In this document: one piece after another, positions 1-8,542 of the stretch
Layout of the letters: the number at the start of each line of letters is the position of its first letter
Numbering within the stretch: the first letter of the stretch is position 1
Source: JAHEEM01 sp036396795
Lineage (GTDB): Bacteria > Pseudomonadota > Gammaproteobacteria > Steroidobacterales > Rariloculaceae
DNA: 64,000 nt
Direction of reading: 5' to 3'
Assembly (NCBI GenBank): GCA_036396795.1
Contig: DASWKF010000103.1
Span: forward strand, 13,298-77,297
Notes under the pieces: generated by a model
Told to the model about the DNA's origin: nothing
The model's database searches: none
The model's input: the letters and a program-made list of their open reading frames with translations, nothing else
Program-made: the position numbers and the translations under genes

Positions 1-42
1 TCAGCGTTTCCCGGCTCTGCCGCGCCGTGGTATTCTGCCGCC

Positions 43-798
43 GTGGACCCGTCGCGCCGCCGCCCATCGCCAGGTCACCTGACATTGCTGCTGTTGCTCG
101 CAGCCGGGACCGCCTGCGCGCAGGGCTGGGGCCGGCGTTTCTACTTCGAGCCCAACTCGAACAACCCGCCCGCGACCGAGCTCATCGCCGCACGTTGGCG
201 ATTCAGCACCAACGGCATGATCGGCCACACCGGCTGGTCCCACAACTATCCGTACTCCGAGCAGCACTTGAACGAGTTCGTCGACAACACGACGCGCATC
301 GACGTCCAGCCGGAGTCGTACCAACTACTGGATCTCGGCACGAACGATATTTTCGATCACCCGTTCACCTATGTGTCCGAGCCGGGCGAGATGGACCTCA
401 CACCGCAGGAAGCCGAGAACCTCAGGGAGTATGTTCTCCGTGGCGGGTTCATTCTCATCGACGATTTCGACGGCCCTTGGCAGCTCAGCAATTTTCAGGC
501 GCAGATGCGCAACGTGTTCCCCGAGCGCGGCTTCATGCCGCTGACCATCGAGAACCCGATCTTCGATCTCGTCTTCGGCCTCGAGGACCTGATGGGAACG
601 GCGGACTACAATCCCGGCAGCGACCCCGTCTTCCTAGGGCTTCAAACCGACCAGGGCCACCTTGCCAGCGTCGCCTGCTTCAACAACGATCTCGCAAATT
701 TCTGGGACCGTATCGATCAGGGAAGCTATCCGCTGCGGCCCTCGAGCGACGCGTTTCGCATGGGTATCAACTTCATCGTCTACGCGATGACGCACTGA
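43..798 (+). CDS. DUF4159 domain-containing secreted protein
   Basis: A 251-residue protein starting at GTG. A short basic N-terminus (about residues 1-8) and a hydrophobic stretch ending in TACAQ around residue 26 form a signal peptide, so the product is exported. The rest matches the DUF4159 family as I know it: an N-terminal FEPNSNN-type segment, a central TNDIFDHPF segment, then a glycine-rich LRGGFILIDDFDG strand and a conserved C-terminal INFIVYAMTH. DUF4159 domains have a glutamine-amidotransferase-like (flavodoxin-like) fold, often lack catalytic residues, and have no established biochemical role. Only 42 bases precede it here, so its operon partners lie outside the window; family members often sit beside MoxR ATPase/DUF58 genes. 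Family call firm, function unknown. Confidence 0.85.
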   Translation: MDPSRRRPSPGHLTLLLLLAAGTACAQGWGRRFYFEPNSNNPPATELIAARWRFSTNGMIGHTGWSHNYPYSEQHLNEFVDNTTRIDVQPESYQLLDLGTNDIFDHPFTYVSEPGEMDLTPQEAENLREYVLRGGFILIDDFDGPWQLSNFQAQMRNVFPERGFMPLTIENPIFDLVFGLEDLMGTADYNPGSDPVFLGLQTDQGHLASVACFNNDLANFWDRIDQGSYPLRPSSDAFRMGINFIVYAMTH

Positions 799-835
799 CG
801 CTTCGCACTCCGCAGGAAGACGCGGGCGCGTTCGG

Positions 836-2449
836 CTAGCCGTCCCAGCCGCGATTGCCGTGCGGCACCGTCCAGCGCTCGATCCGTCGCGGCTCGAGCA
901 CCGGCCGGCCGAGCACCGGCGAGGACAAGCAATATGTCCCCGAGTGCGTCGCGACCCACATCAGGTTGCGATCCCACTCGATAAACACCGACTCGGTGTC
1001 GCCGCGGCGCCAGCTGTCGTAGTCCTCCATCTCCCCGGCGCGCGGCGGCAAGTACGACGCGACCTCACGCGGGTTGCGCGGGTCGGAAATATCGTGAATC
1101 CGGATACCGGCGTTGAACCAGGTGGTCGCAACGAGATTCGGGTTGGAGCGCCCCGGTTGGATGAACGAATGCGTGTTGTGCGTGCCGAAGCGGCCGCGCG
1201 ACAGGCAGAAGTCCGCATACGGCGCCTCGGCCGGCGGCTTCGGCCGCGGGTAGAGCCCGACGATCCGCGGATTCGCCGGGTCGCTCGCGTCGATGACCTG
1301 CACCGCCATGAACGGCTCCCGGCAGTCGGGCTCGATCGCCTCCGGCAGCCCGATGATCATGTTGTTGAAGCGCCCGTCGGCATCGACGATCGGCAGCACC
1401 GTGTGGTACGGGATGCCGCCGATGGCCTCGTAGTCCCACATCAGCTGGCTCACGGGTTTCGGATTGCGAATGTCGCTGAAATCGAAGGTGATCATGCCGA
1501 AATGGCCGAAGCCGCCGTAACCGTAGCGGCCGCCCTCCTCGACGCGCACGGGCGTGCTCGGCGCGCCGTGCGAAGACGTCCACGCGGCGCGATCGCCGGC
1601 GAACCAGTATTTCTTGTACTCGTCCTCTTCACCGTAGAGCTGCCCCGGCACGTGCCATCGCGCCACCTCGGTCGGATTAGCGGGGTCGGACATGTCGAGG
1701 ATCATGAGGCCGTTGCCGTTCGGCCGCTGGGCGTTCTCCATGCGAAACTGATCCGACCAGCCGGCGTCGAGAAAGGCGTAGCGGCCGCCGTCGTAATAGT
1801 TGTGGTGCGTGCCGCTGCCGGTCGCCCCGGTGCTGAACTCCGCAAGCAGCTCCGGCGAGCTCGGGTCTGTAATATCGTAGGTGCTGACGCCGCGCAGCCC
1901 GTCGTAGGCCTCGGCGACTCGGCGCACTTCCTCGTGCCAACGGCCGAAAGGTTGCCCGGGGCCGGCACCCGACAGCGGCTGACCGTGGGTTCGCAGCAGG
2001 ATCCAGCGGCGTGTCGCTTCGTGGAACGAGACCGTGCCGCGGATCGGCACGCCCGCATCTATCCATTCCGGGTTGCGCGGGTTGCTGACGTCGAGCCAGC
2101 CAGTGCCTGCGGGCAACAGGCGTTGCGCGCCCCGCGCCCACATCGCCATGAGCGGCTCGCCGCTCGCGATCTCGCGCCCCTCCGTATAGGAGATGATCTC
2201 CATGTTGCTGATGTACTCGTTGCGATCCAGATAGTTGAGCGCGCCCATCGGCAGGCGAAACGGGATACCCAAGCCTTCTTCCATGATTCCGGAGTACTGC
2301 GCCCGAGCGCTCATCGAGCCCGTCAGGCCCGCGACCGCGGCGCCGGCCGCGCCTGTGAGCATTTGCCGTCGGCTGATTCCGGCCGTCTGCGCGCCGGCAG
2401 TCCGGTCGGCTTCGGGAGGGAAGTTCTGATCTTTGGAGATCTCGGCCAT
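836..2449 (-). CDS. Tat-exported LVIVD-repeat (beta-propeller) protein
   Basis: A 537-residue protein with a clear twin-arginine signal: SRRQMLTG at about residues 26-33, a hydrophobic AAGAAVAGLTG core and an SARAQ cleavage site near residue 50. The mature part repeats units of the type 'LDVSNPRNPEWID', 'YDITDPSSPELLAEF', 'LDMSDPANPTEVARW' and 'HDISDPRNPREVASY', the LVIVD repeat, which folds as a beta-propeller on the outer side of the inner membrane or on the cell surface. No catalytic motif is visible. The Tat rather than Sec route suggests folding, possibly with a metal, before export. It ends about 40 bases from the convergent DUF4159 gene and has a weak ribosome site. Function unknown; a structural or adhesive role is a guess. 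Confidence 0.85.
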   Translation of the reverse strand: MAEISKDQNFPPEADRTAGAQTAGISRRQMLTGAAGAAVAGLTGSMSARAQYSGIMEEGLGIPFRLPMGALNYLDRNEYISNMEIISYTEGREIASGEPLMAMWARGAQRLLPAGTGWLDVSNPRNPEWIDAGVPIRGTVSFHEATRRWILLRTHGQPLSGAGPGQPFGRWHEEVRRVAEAYDGLRGVSTYDITDPSSPELLAEFSTGATGSGTHHNYYDGGRYAFLDAGWSDQFRMENAQRPNGNGLMILDMSDPANPTEVARWHVPGQLYGEEDEYKKYWFAGDRAAWTSSHGAPSTPVRVEEGGRYGYGGFGHFGMITFDFSDIRNPKPVSQLMWDYEAIGGIPYHTVLPIVDADGRFNNMIIGLPEAIEPDCREPFMAVQVIDASDPANPRIVGLYPRPKPPAEAPYADFCLSRGRFGTHNTHSFIQPGRSNPNLVATTWFNAGIRIHDISDPRNPREVASYLPPRAGEMEDYDSWRRGDTESVFIEWDRNLMWVATHSGTYCLSSPVLGRPVLEPRRIERWTVPHGNRGWDG

Positions 2450-2600
2450 GTGTCACCCCTTTATGGAATTCCAGATTTCGTTTGTCTGAGTTCCCGCCAC
2501 GCTGGCTGTCGCGGCGCAGCTGTTCTTGTTGCTCGAGCCGGCTCCCGACACTGCACGGAGTCGAAGCTCGGCCGGCTGGAGCAATATAGCATGTCCGCGC

Positions 2601-3788
2601 TCACGTCAGCTCGTTCGATGCGACCCGCATTCGCCACAACCACCAGCCCGCCACCGCGAGCAGCGCCACCAGCACAGACAGATACGGCTCCCAGCCGGCG
2701 CCGCGGTAGACATAGCCCGGCAGCCATCCGCCCAACGCGCCACCCGAGTAGTAGAAAGAAATATAGAGGCCGTTGACGACGCCTTTGCCGCTCACCGCGT
2801 GGTGATTCAAGAAAGCCGTCAGCAACGAGTGAATCAAAAAGAATCCGGCGCACATCAGCAGCACGAAGAAGAACACTTGCGCCAGCGACGTGGTCATCAT
2901 GCCGGTGACCCCCGCCGCGAGCAGCAACAGCCCGAGAAAAATGCCGCGAAGCTCGCCGCCGAGCCAGCGCGCTATTCGCACGCCGTTGAGCGCGATCAGA
3001 GCGCCGCTCAGATAACCGACATACACCAGTGAAATCGTCGATTCCAGCATCATCGGGTCGAGCGACTTCAAGCGAAACGGCAGGTAGTTCAGCACCGAGG
3101 CGAACACGAAAAAGACGAGAAAGATGCCGACGTAGGCGTTGCGATTGACCGGGCGGCGCAAGGCCTCGCGCAGCGCGCTCGAGCCCATTTGATCCAGCTT
3201 CGGGCGCGTGTCGCCGCGCAGCCCGCCCAGCGCCAGCCAGGCGAGCGCCAGCAGCAACGCCAGCAAGCCGAAAGCCGCGCGCCAGTGCAGATATTCGCTG
3301 ACGAAGCCGCCGACGAATCGTCCGGAGAAACCCCCGATGATCGTCGCGCCTATGTAGAGGTTGACGGCGTTGCGCACGCGTCCGGGCCCGGCCGTATTCG
3401 CCGAGTAGGTAATCAGCGAGGTAAACACCGCCGGCAGCACCAGCCCCTGCACGAGGCGCAAGCCTAGCATGCTCCAGAACCCCGGCACGAGCGCGAGCAA
3501 CAGCTCGTTGACGGCCAGCAGCGCGACCGCGACGCGCAGGACGCGCTTTGCCGATATCTGATCGGCTAGATAGCCGTAGAGTATCGGGGCGATGCCGAGC
3601 GGCGCCATCGCCACTGCCGTGAGCAAAGCGGCATCGGTCTCAGCGACACCGAATTCCTGAGCGAGCAAGGGAAGAATGGGCTGCGGCAGATAGAGCGTCG
3701 CGAACGCCAGAACCGTCGTAAACGGAATGATCAGCAAGACAGCGCCGCTAGCCGCATTTCGTGATAGCAAAGCGCGATTATGACACAC
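2601..3788 (-). CDS. MFS transporter, YnfM/Bcr-like drug exporter
   Basis: About 395 residues with roughly 12 predicted transmembrane segments, starting with FTTVLAFATLYLPQPILPLLA. The loop-2 motif GYLADQISAKRVLR (Gx3D x2 [RK]) is the major facilitator signature, and the PLLAQEFGVAETDAAL pattern is that of YnfM-type members, which export toxic compounds such as arabinose-like sugars or drugs. The frame is open to 3884, but I chose the GTG at 3788: it falls about a dozen residues before the first helix and leaves roughly 100 bases for promoters between this gene and the divergent Bax-inhibitor gene. Alternative starts at 3884 (GTG/ATG) or 3854 cannot be excluded. Substrate not predictable. Confidence 0.82.
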   Translation of the reverse strand: MCHNRALLSRNAASGAVLLIIPFTTVLAFATLYLPQPILPLLAQEFGVAETDAALLTAVAMAPLGIAPILYGYLADQISAKRVLRVAVALLAVNELLLALVPGFWSMLGLRLVQGLVLPAVFTSLITYSANTAGPGRVRNAVNLYIGATIIGGFSGRFVGGFVSEYLHWRAAFGLLALLLALAWLALGGLRGDTRPKLDQMGSSALREALRRPVNRNAYVGIFLVFFVFASVLNYLPFRLKSLDPMMLESTISLVYVGYLSGALIALNGVRIARWLGGELRGIFLGLLLLAAGVTGMMTTSLAQVFFFVLLMCAGFFLIHSLLTAFLNHHAVSGKGVVNGLYISFYYSGGALGGWLPGYVYRGAGWEPYLSVLVALLAVAGWWLWRMRVASNELT

Positions 3789-3886
3789 GGCTGCAACGAC
3801 CAAGCCGGTTGCGGCGGACGCTTGCTGGGAAAGCCGCGGAGAGGCGAGTAACATTGGTGACCATAGACGTTGCCGAGGACACATCC

Positions 3887-4585
3887 ATGCAGCACGCCCA
3901 GACCATCAGCTCACACCTGCCCGTTGCCGCACTCGGCAGCGAGACACGCGCGGCATTCATTTCGAGAACCTACGCCCACGTCGCGATGGCCATTCTCGGC
4001 TTCGCGGCGATCGAGTCCTATTTCTTCAGCAGCGGTGTCGCCGAGCAGCTCGCCCCTCGAATGCTCGGGGTCAATTGGCTGCTGATCCTCGGCGCCTTCA
4101 TGGTCGTCGGCTGGCTCGCGAGCCACGTCGCTCATCGGGTCGAATCGAAGCCGCTGCAATATGCGGCGCTCGCCGGCTTCGTATTGGCCGAAGCGATCAT
4201 CTTTCTGCCGCTGCTCTATATCGCGGTCCTAACGCAGCCGGCCATCATCGACAGCGCCGCCGGCGTGACCTTGCTCGGCACCGGCGGCTTGACCGCGGTG
4301 GCCTTCATCACCAAGCGGGATTTTTCGTTCCTGCGCGGCATCCTGGTGTGGGGCGGCATACTCGCGCTCGTCGCGATCGCCGGCAGCGTGCTGTTCGGCT
4401 TCCACATGGGAACCTGGTTCTCGGTCGCGATGATCGGCTTCGCGGGCGCGGCCATCCTTTACGACACTTCGAACGTGATGCGCCATTACCCCGAGGACCG
4501 GCATGTCGCCGCGGCGCTGGAGCTGTTTGCCTCGATCGCCCTGATGTTCTGGTACGTGCTGCAGCTGTTCATGTCGCGCGACTGA
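3887..4585 (+). CDS. Bax inhibitor-1 / YccA family membrane protein
   Basis: A 232-residue integral membrane protein with seven hydrophobic segments and the family hallmarks: a conserved N-terminal ISRTYAHVAMAI and a C-terminal segment with GAAILYDTSNVMRHY followed by ALELFASIALMFWYVLQLF. The acidic residues in the last two helices correspond to the pH-sensing aspartates of BsYetJ, a bacterial calcium leak channel of this family; in E. coli, YccA modulates the FtsH protease. The reading frame continues upstream to 3761, but the methionine at 3887 matches the normal N-terminus of the family, whereas the upstream residues are arginine-rich and would overlap the divergent MFS gene. Housekeeping rather than part of the catabolic clusters. 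Confidence 0.88.
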   Translation: MQHAQTISSHLPVAALGSETRAAFISRTYAHVAMAILGFAAIESYFFSSGVAEQLAPRMLGVNWLLILGAFMVVGWLASHVAHRVESKPLQYAALAGFVLAEAIIFLPLLYIAVLTQPAIIDSAAGVTLLGTGGLTAVAFITKRDFSFLRGILVWGGILALVAIAGSVLFGFHMGTWFSVAMIGFAGAAILYDTSNVMRHYPEDRHVAAALELFASIALMFWYVLQLFMSRD

Positions 4586-4714
4586 GCTAGCGGCCCGAAA
4601 CAGCCGAATCGAAAGGATCTGATCGCGTCGGGCGCGTTGCGTTGCGGTTTTCCCGGATGGACGCGCCCGCCCGGACCCTCTATGAAGCACTTAGCCCCAT
4701 GGGAGAGCTTCATT

Positions 4715-5491
4715 ATGAAAACCGATAACGCCCGCCATGTCGCGGCTCTGTTCCTGCTCTTGGCCGGTTGCGCCCCCGGCGGCAACGGCCCGCCCACCGA
4801 TGCCGAGGACGCCCAGGCGAACCTGGCCGCGCGCGTCCTCAATGTATCGCCGTACAGCATCCGCGCCGACGCCGAGCTCAGCGAGTTCGTCAACACCACG
4901 GCTCGCGCGGCCTACGACACCCATTGCGCCGGCTGCCACGGCGCCGATCTAACGGGCGGGCCGGGTGTGCCGAACCTCGTCGACTACGACTGGCTCTGGG
5001 GCATCACGGGCTTCGAGGCGAACGATGCCGAGCCCGTCATGGCGATTCAGCAGACGCTGCTCTACGGCGTCCGCAACCGCGATTGCCCCGATATCGAGGA
5101 CGTGTCGTTCTACGGCGGCTGCGCCGACACGCGCTATTCGGAGATGCCGGGTTACGGCGCGCTCGGTTTCAGCAACGAGCAAATCTCCGACCTCGTCGAC
5201 TATGTCATGAGCTTGGGCGGCCATGAGGCCGACGCCGAAGCGGTCGCTCGCGCACAAGAGGATTGGCTCGTATGCACGGAGTGTCACGGCGAGAGCGGTG
5301 GGGGCTACAAGCCTTACGGCGGGCCGGATCTCACCGACGATATCTGGCTCTACGGCGGCGATCGCGATACGATTTTCGAGGTCGTCGCGACGGGCCGGCA
5401 AGGAGAGTGCCCGCCATGGGGCAAAGTGCTCGACGCGGCGACGATCAAGTCGCTGGCGGTGTACATCTGGAATCAGGCCTCAGGCTATTGA
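4715..5491 (+). CDS. Diheme cytochrome c lipoprotein, CcoP-like
   Basis: A 258-residue protein starting at the ATG preceded by GGGAGAG eight bases upstream; an earlier in-frame start lacks such a site. Residues 1-19 form a lipoprotein signal with lipobox LAGC (Cys19), so it is anchored in a membrane facing the periplasm. Two c-heme sites are visible, CAGCH at 71-75 and CTECH at 187-191, each followed by a GADLTGG/GESGGG segment and a distal methionine (MPGYG for the first). The WLWG and AIQQTLLYGVRN stretches resemble the CcoP (FixP) subunit of cbb3 oxidase, yet there is no transmembrane anchor helix and no oxidase nearby. It lies upstream of a tctCBA set and probably carries electrons from a periplasmic dehydrogenase. 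Confidence 0.85.
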   Translation: MKTDNARHVAALFLLLAGCAPGGNGPPTDAEDAQANLAARVLNVSPYSIRADAELSEFVNTTARAAYDTHCAGCHGADLTGGPGVPNLVDYDWLWGITGFEANDAEPVMAIQQTLLYGVRNRDCPDIEDVSFYGGCADTRYSEMPGYGALGFSNEQISDLVDYVMSLGGHEADAEAVARAQEDWLVCTECHGESGGGYKPYGGPDLTDDIWLYGGDRDTIFEVVATGRQGECPPWGKVLDAATIKSLAVYIWNQASGY

Positions 5492-5582
5492 TTTAAGGAG
5501 CCTCGTGGCGACTGGCCATCGCCCTGCGGCTCTCCGATATAATGTCGCGATTCTAGCCCGTTCGCTTGCAAGGAGATTGATC

Positions 5583-6575
5583 GTGACATTCGCCCGCTTA
5601 CGGGGTCTGGCCGCCGCCGGCGCCCTGCTCGTTGGGCTCGCGTCCGGCTGTTCCGGCGGTGAGCAGGAAGCGCAGGACGCGCAGACGGACTCGGCAGCGT
5701 ATCCCCATCACGTCGTAACCCTCGTAACGCACTCGAGCCCGGGCGGAGGCAGCGACGTCTTCCTGCGCGAGCTCGCGCGCTATCTCGGCCCCGAGATGGG
5801 CGTCGAGTTCGTCGTCGAGAACGTTCGCGGCGGCAGCGGCGCGCGCGCGATGGCCCAGCTCGCGAACGCCGAGCCCGACGGCAGCATCTTCTATGCGACG
5901 ACACCGACGTATATCTACACGTCCTTACTGAGCCGCCCGGCGAACACCTATCGTGATCTCGAACCGGTCGTCAACGTGTTCTTCGACGAAGAGGTCGTCT
6001 ATACGCGCGCCAATGGTCCGTTCATGTCGCTCGCCGACGTCATCGAGAAAGCGCGAACGAGCCGCGGGCGGTGGGGTGCCGCCAATCCCGCCTCTCTGGA
6101 ACGCCAGGCCCTGGAGCAGCTCAAGGCCGCCGCTGGCGTCACGCCCGCCATCGTGACCCATGAAGGCGGCGGCGACCTCATGCTCAACGTGCTCAATGGC
6201 ACGCTGGACATCGGCGTCGGCGAGGCTCAGGAGATCCGCAGCCAGCTCGAGGCCGGTCAGCTGCGCATCCTCGCGTTGTTCGGGGCCGAGCGCACCGAGC
6301 GCCTGCCCGACGTGCCGACGGTGTCCGAGCTCGGCTACGATGTCGTCTTGACCAAATTCCGCGGCATCGCGGGTCCCCGGGGCACGCCCCCCGCCATCGT
6401 CGAGGCGTGGGAGCAAGGCGTGCAGCGCGTGCTCGAGAACCCCCAGTACAAGGCGGCCTACGAGGCGAAGGTCCTCGCGCCGCAATTCATTTCGCATGCG
6501 CGCTACGGTCAGTTCATCGAGAACTTCGCGGCGCGCACCGAGGAGTTCCTGCGCAACACGGGCGTATTGCAGTAA
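5583..6575 (+). CDS. tctC: Tripartite tricarboxylate transporter substrate-binding protein (TctC/Bug)
   Basis: A 330-residue periplasmic binding protein. The start is the GTG at 5583, which has AAGGAG eight bases upstream; the frame remains open much further upstream, but those codons are a shadow of the cytochrome gene. A lipoprotein-like signal ends at GLASGC (Cys about 22). The TctC family signatures are present: VVTLVTHSSPGGGSD near the N-terminus, VENVRGGSGARAMAQLANAEPDG, the GTLDIGVGEAQEI segment and a PTVSELGYDV hinge. Bug proteins bind small carboxylates through two ordered waters and the G-G-x-x-D loop. It heads a complete three-gene transporter, followed directly by tctB and tctA, and an MmgE/PrpD enzyme that may process the imported acid. 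Ligand unknown. Confidence 0.9.
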   Translation: MTFARLRGLAAAGALLVGLASGCSGGEQEAQDAQTDSAAYPHHVVTLVTHSSPGGGSDVFLRELARYLGPEMGVEFVVENVRGGSGARAMAQLANAEPDGSIFYATTPTYIYTSLLSRPANTYRDLEPVVNVFFDEEVVYTRANGPFMSLADVIEKARTSRGRWGAANPASLERQALEQLKAAAGVTPAIVTHEGGGDLMLNVLNGTLDIGVGEAQEIRSQLEAGQLRILALFGAERTERLPDVPTVSELGYDVVLTKFRGIAGPRGTPPAIVEAWEQGVQRVLENPQYKAAYEAKVLAPQFISHARYGQFIENFAARTEEFLRNTGVLQ

Positions 6576-6584
6576 GCGCTCTGC

Positions 6585-7058
6585 ATGGCCCGTGATTTGA
6601 CCTGCTCCCTAGTCTTGGCCGCGATCGCGGTCGTCTACTATTTGCTCGCGAGCAGCATTGGCGCCAGCGCGCTCGCCGATGAGGTCGGCCCGGCCGGGCT
6701 GCCGCTCGCTTACGCCGTCCTGCTCGGCGCCGTCGCCCTGCTGCTGGCGGCAAAAACCGCCCTCGAATACTGGCTCGCCCGCGCCGCGGTCGCGCCGCAG
6801 CAGCGCTCGGGGCCGGGCATGGGCTTCGTGCTACGCCGCGCCGCCGGCGCGCTTGCGATAGGCGCGGGCTACGTGGCCATCGTGGACGTCATCGGCTACT
6901 GGCTCGCGCTCGGGCTACTGATCCCGGCGATGGCGCTCTACCAGGGCCGGAAGCTCGGCCGCGGATTGATCGTGATCTCGATCACCGCCGCGAGCGCGTT
7001 CTGGCTGTTGTTCGTCTGGCTGCTCGATATTCCGATGCCCGGCCCATGGATACCTTGA
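6585..7058 (+). CDS. tctB: Tripartite tricarboxylate transporter small membrane subunit TctB
   Basis: A 157-residue protein with four hydrophobic helices, beginning VLAAIAVVYYLLASSI, with the family's conserved DEVGPAGLPLAYAVLLG segment in the first periplasmic loop and GYWLALGLLIPAMALYQGRK in the third helix. This is the normal size of TctB, the poorly conserved small permease subunit that associates with TctA. The gene starts nine bases after tctC ends and its last 13 bases overlap the start of tctA, so the three are translated as a unit. Assignment rests on size, topology and position. Confidence 0.87.
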   Translation: MARDLTCSLVLAAIAVVYYLLASSIGASALADEVGPAGLPLAYAVLLGAVALLLAAKTALEYWLARAAVAPQQRSGPGMGFVLRRAAGALAIGAGYVAIVDVIGYWLALGLLIPAMALYQGRKLGRGLIVISITAASAFWLLFVWLLDIPMPGPWIP

Positions 7059-8542
7059 CGCAAATCTTCGAGCTCCTGCTGACTACGCCGCTGGTGCCGG
7101 CCGCCGCGGCAGGAGTCGCCTGGGGCATTCTCGGCGGCGCGCTGCCCGGCATCTCGCCGTCGATCACGATGGCGCTGGTGCTGCCGTTCACCTACGGCAT
7201 GGATCCCGGCTCGGCGATCGTAATGCTGTCGGCAACCTACGTCGGTGCCGAGTACGGCGGCTCTATTCCGGCGATTCTGATCAACACGCCCGGGACCAAC
7301 GCCGCCGCTGCAACGGTGCTCGACGGCTACGCGATGCAGCAGCTGGGGCGCGGCGGCGAAGCGCTCGGTATCTCCCTCTATTCCGGTGTCATCGGCAGCT
7401 TCTTCGGCCTGCTCATGCTCGTGCTGCTCACCGAGCCGCTCGCGCGCGTCGCGCTCGCGTTCACGCCGATGGCTTACTTCGCGCTCGGTATTCTGGGCTT
7501 GAGCGTGATCGCGTCGCTGTCCGGAGAATCGCTGCTCAAGGGGCTCGCCGCGGGCCTCATCGGCCTCATGGTCGCAACGGTCGGCTCGGATCCGATCTCC
7601 GGCGTGCCGCGCTTCACTTTCGGTGAGGCGGACCTGCTCGACGGCATCCCGCCGATCCTGATCATGGTCGGGCTGTTTGCGGTAAGCGAGCTGCTGCAGC
7701 AATCGAGCACGGGCGAGTGGCAGAAAGCGGACCGGACGCGGACGCGGCTCAAGTTCCCGAGCGGGCGCTTGCGCCGGAGGCTGCTCAAGCCGCAGCTCTT
7801 CGGCTCCGTCATCGGCACCTTCGAAGGCGTCATGCCGGGCGCGGGCGGGACGATCGCCTCGTTCATGTCCTACAACGAGGCACGCCGCTGGTCGCGGCAT
7901 CCGGAGGAGTTCGGCAAGGGCTCGCCCGAGGGTATCGCGGCGCCCGAGGCCGCCAACAATACCGTCGCGGCCACGGCGCTCGTGCCGGTTCTGAGCTTCG
8001 GAATCCCGGGCTCGAACTCGGCTGCGATCCTGCTCGGCGGACTGCTCGTGCACGGGCTAATCCCGGGTCCGCGCCTCTTCGAAGAGAATGGTGACGTGAT
8101 TCTGAGCCTGTACACCGGCCTGTTCTTCGCGACGATCTCGATGGCGATCCTGGGTATGCTGATATTGCCGGCGTGCCTGTGGCTGGTGAACCGTCCGAAA
8201 GCCTATCTGATGGCCTTCATCTACGCGCTGATCTTCTCGGGCGTGTACTCGATCGACTACAGCCTGTTCGATCTCGCTCTGGTGCTCGCCGCCGGCGCGA
8301 TGGGTCTTCTGATGCGGCTCGTCGGCCTGCCGTTCCTGCCGACGGTGCTCGGCGTCGTGCTCGGCTATCTGGTCGAGTCCAACTATCGCCGCTCGCTCGT
8401 GCTCTCGGGCGGCGATCACATGATATTCGTCGAGGACCGCATCGCGCTCGGGCTGCTCGCGGTGGCGGCGCTGTTTATCTTCGGCTCGCTGGCAACGCGC
8501 GCGTGGCTGTTGGTCCGGCGTCGAGGATCCGCTGCGAAGTGA
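7046..8542 (+). CDS. tctA: Tripartite tricarboxylate transporter permease TctA
   Basis: A 498-residue polytopic protein of the usual TctA length with about 12 membrane segments. Diagnostic motifs are ILGGALPGISPSITMAL near residue 30, the SIPAILINTPGTNAAAATVLDGY segment near residue 75 and a repeated inverse version GSVIGTFEGVMPGAGGTIASF, followed by LVPVLSFGIPGSNSAAILLGG around residue 315. These paired GxxPGxG/NxPG loops are the putative substrate and sodium/proton sites. TctA is the large transport subunit that accepts ligand from TctC. It overlaps tctB at its start and its TGA shares bases with the GTG of the next gene, an arrangement that suggests coupled translation of transporter and enzyme. 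Confidence 0.92.
   Translation: MDTLTQIFELLLTTPLVPAAAAGVAWGILGGALPGISPSITMALVLPFTYGMDPGSAIVMLSATYVGAEYGGSIPAILINTPGTNAAAATVLDGYAMQQLGRGGEALGISLYSGVIGSFFGLLMLVLLTEPLARVALAFTPMAYFALGILGLSVIASLSGESLLKGLAAGLIGLMVATVGSDPISGVPRFTFGEADLLDGIPPILIMVGLFAVSELLQQSSTGEWQKADRTRTRLKFPSGRLRRRLLKPQLFGSVIGTFEGVMPGAGGTIASFMSYNEARRWSRHPEEFGKGSPEGIAAPEAANNTVAATALVPVLSFGIPGSNSAAILLGGLLVHGLIPGPRLFEENGDVILSLYTGLFFATISMAILGMLILPACLWLVNRPKAYLMAFIYALIFSGVYSIDYSLFDLALVLAAGAMGLLMRLVGLPFLPTVLGVVLGYLVESNYRRSLVLSGGDHMIFVEDRIALGLLAVAALFIFGSLATRAWLLVRRRGSAAK

Noticed and set aside
836..2776. Very long plus-strand frame opposite the LVIVD gene
   Set aside because: Arginine- and histidine-rich shadow typical of GC-rich coding DNA; the minus strand has a clear signal peptide and repeats.
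4715..5491. CcoP subunit of a cbb3 oxidase
   Set aside because: No CcoN/CcoO genes nearby, no transmembrane helix and a lipoprotein signal instead.
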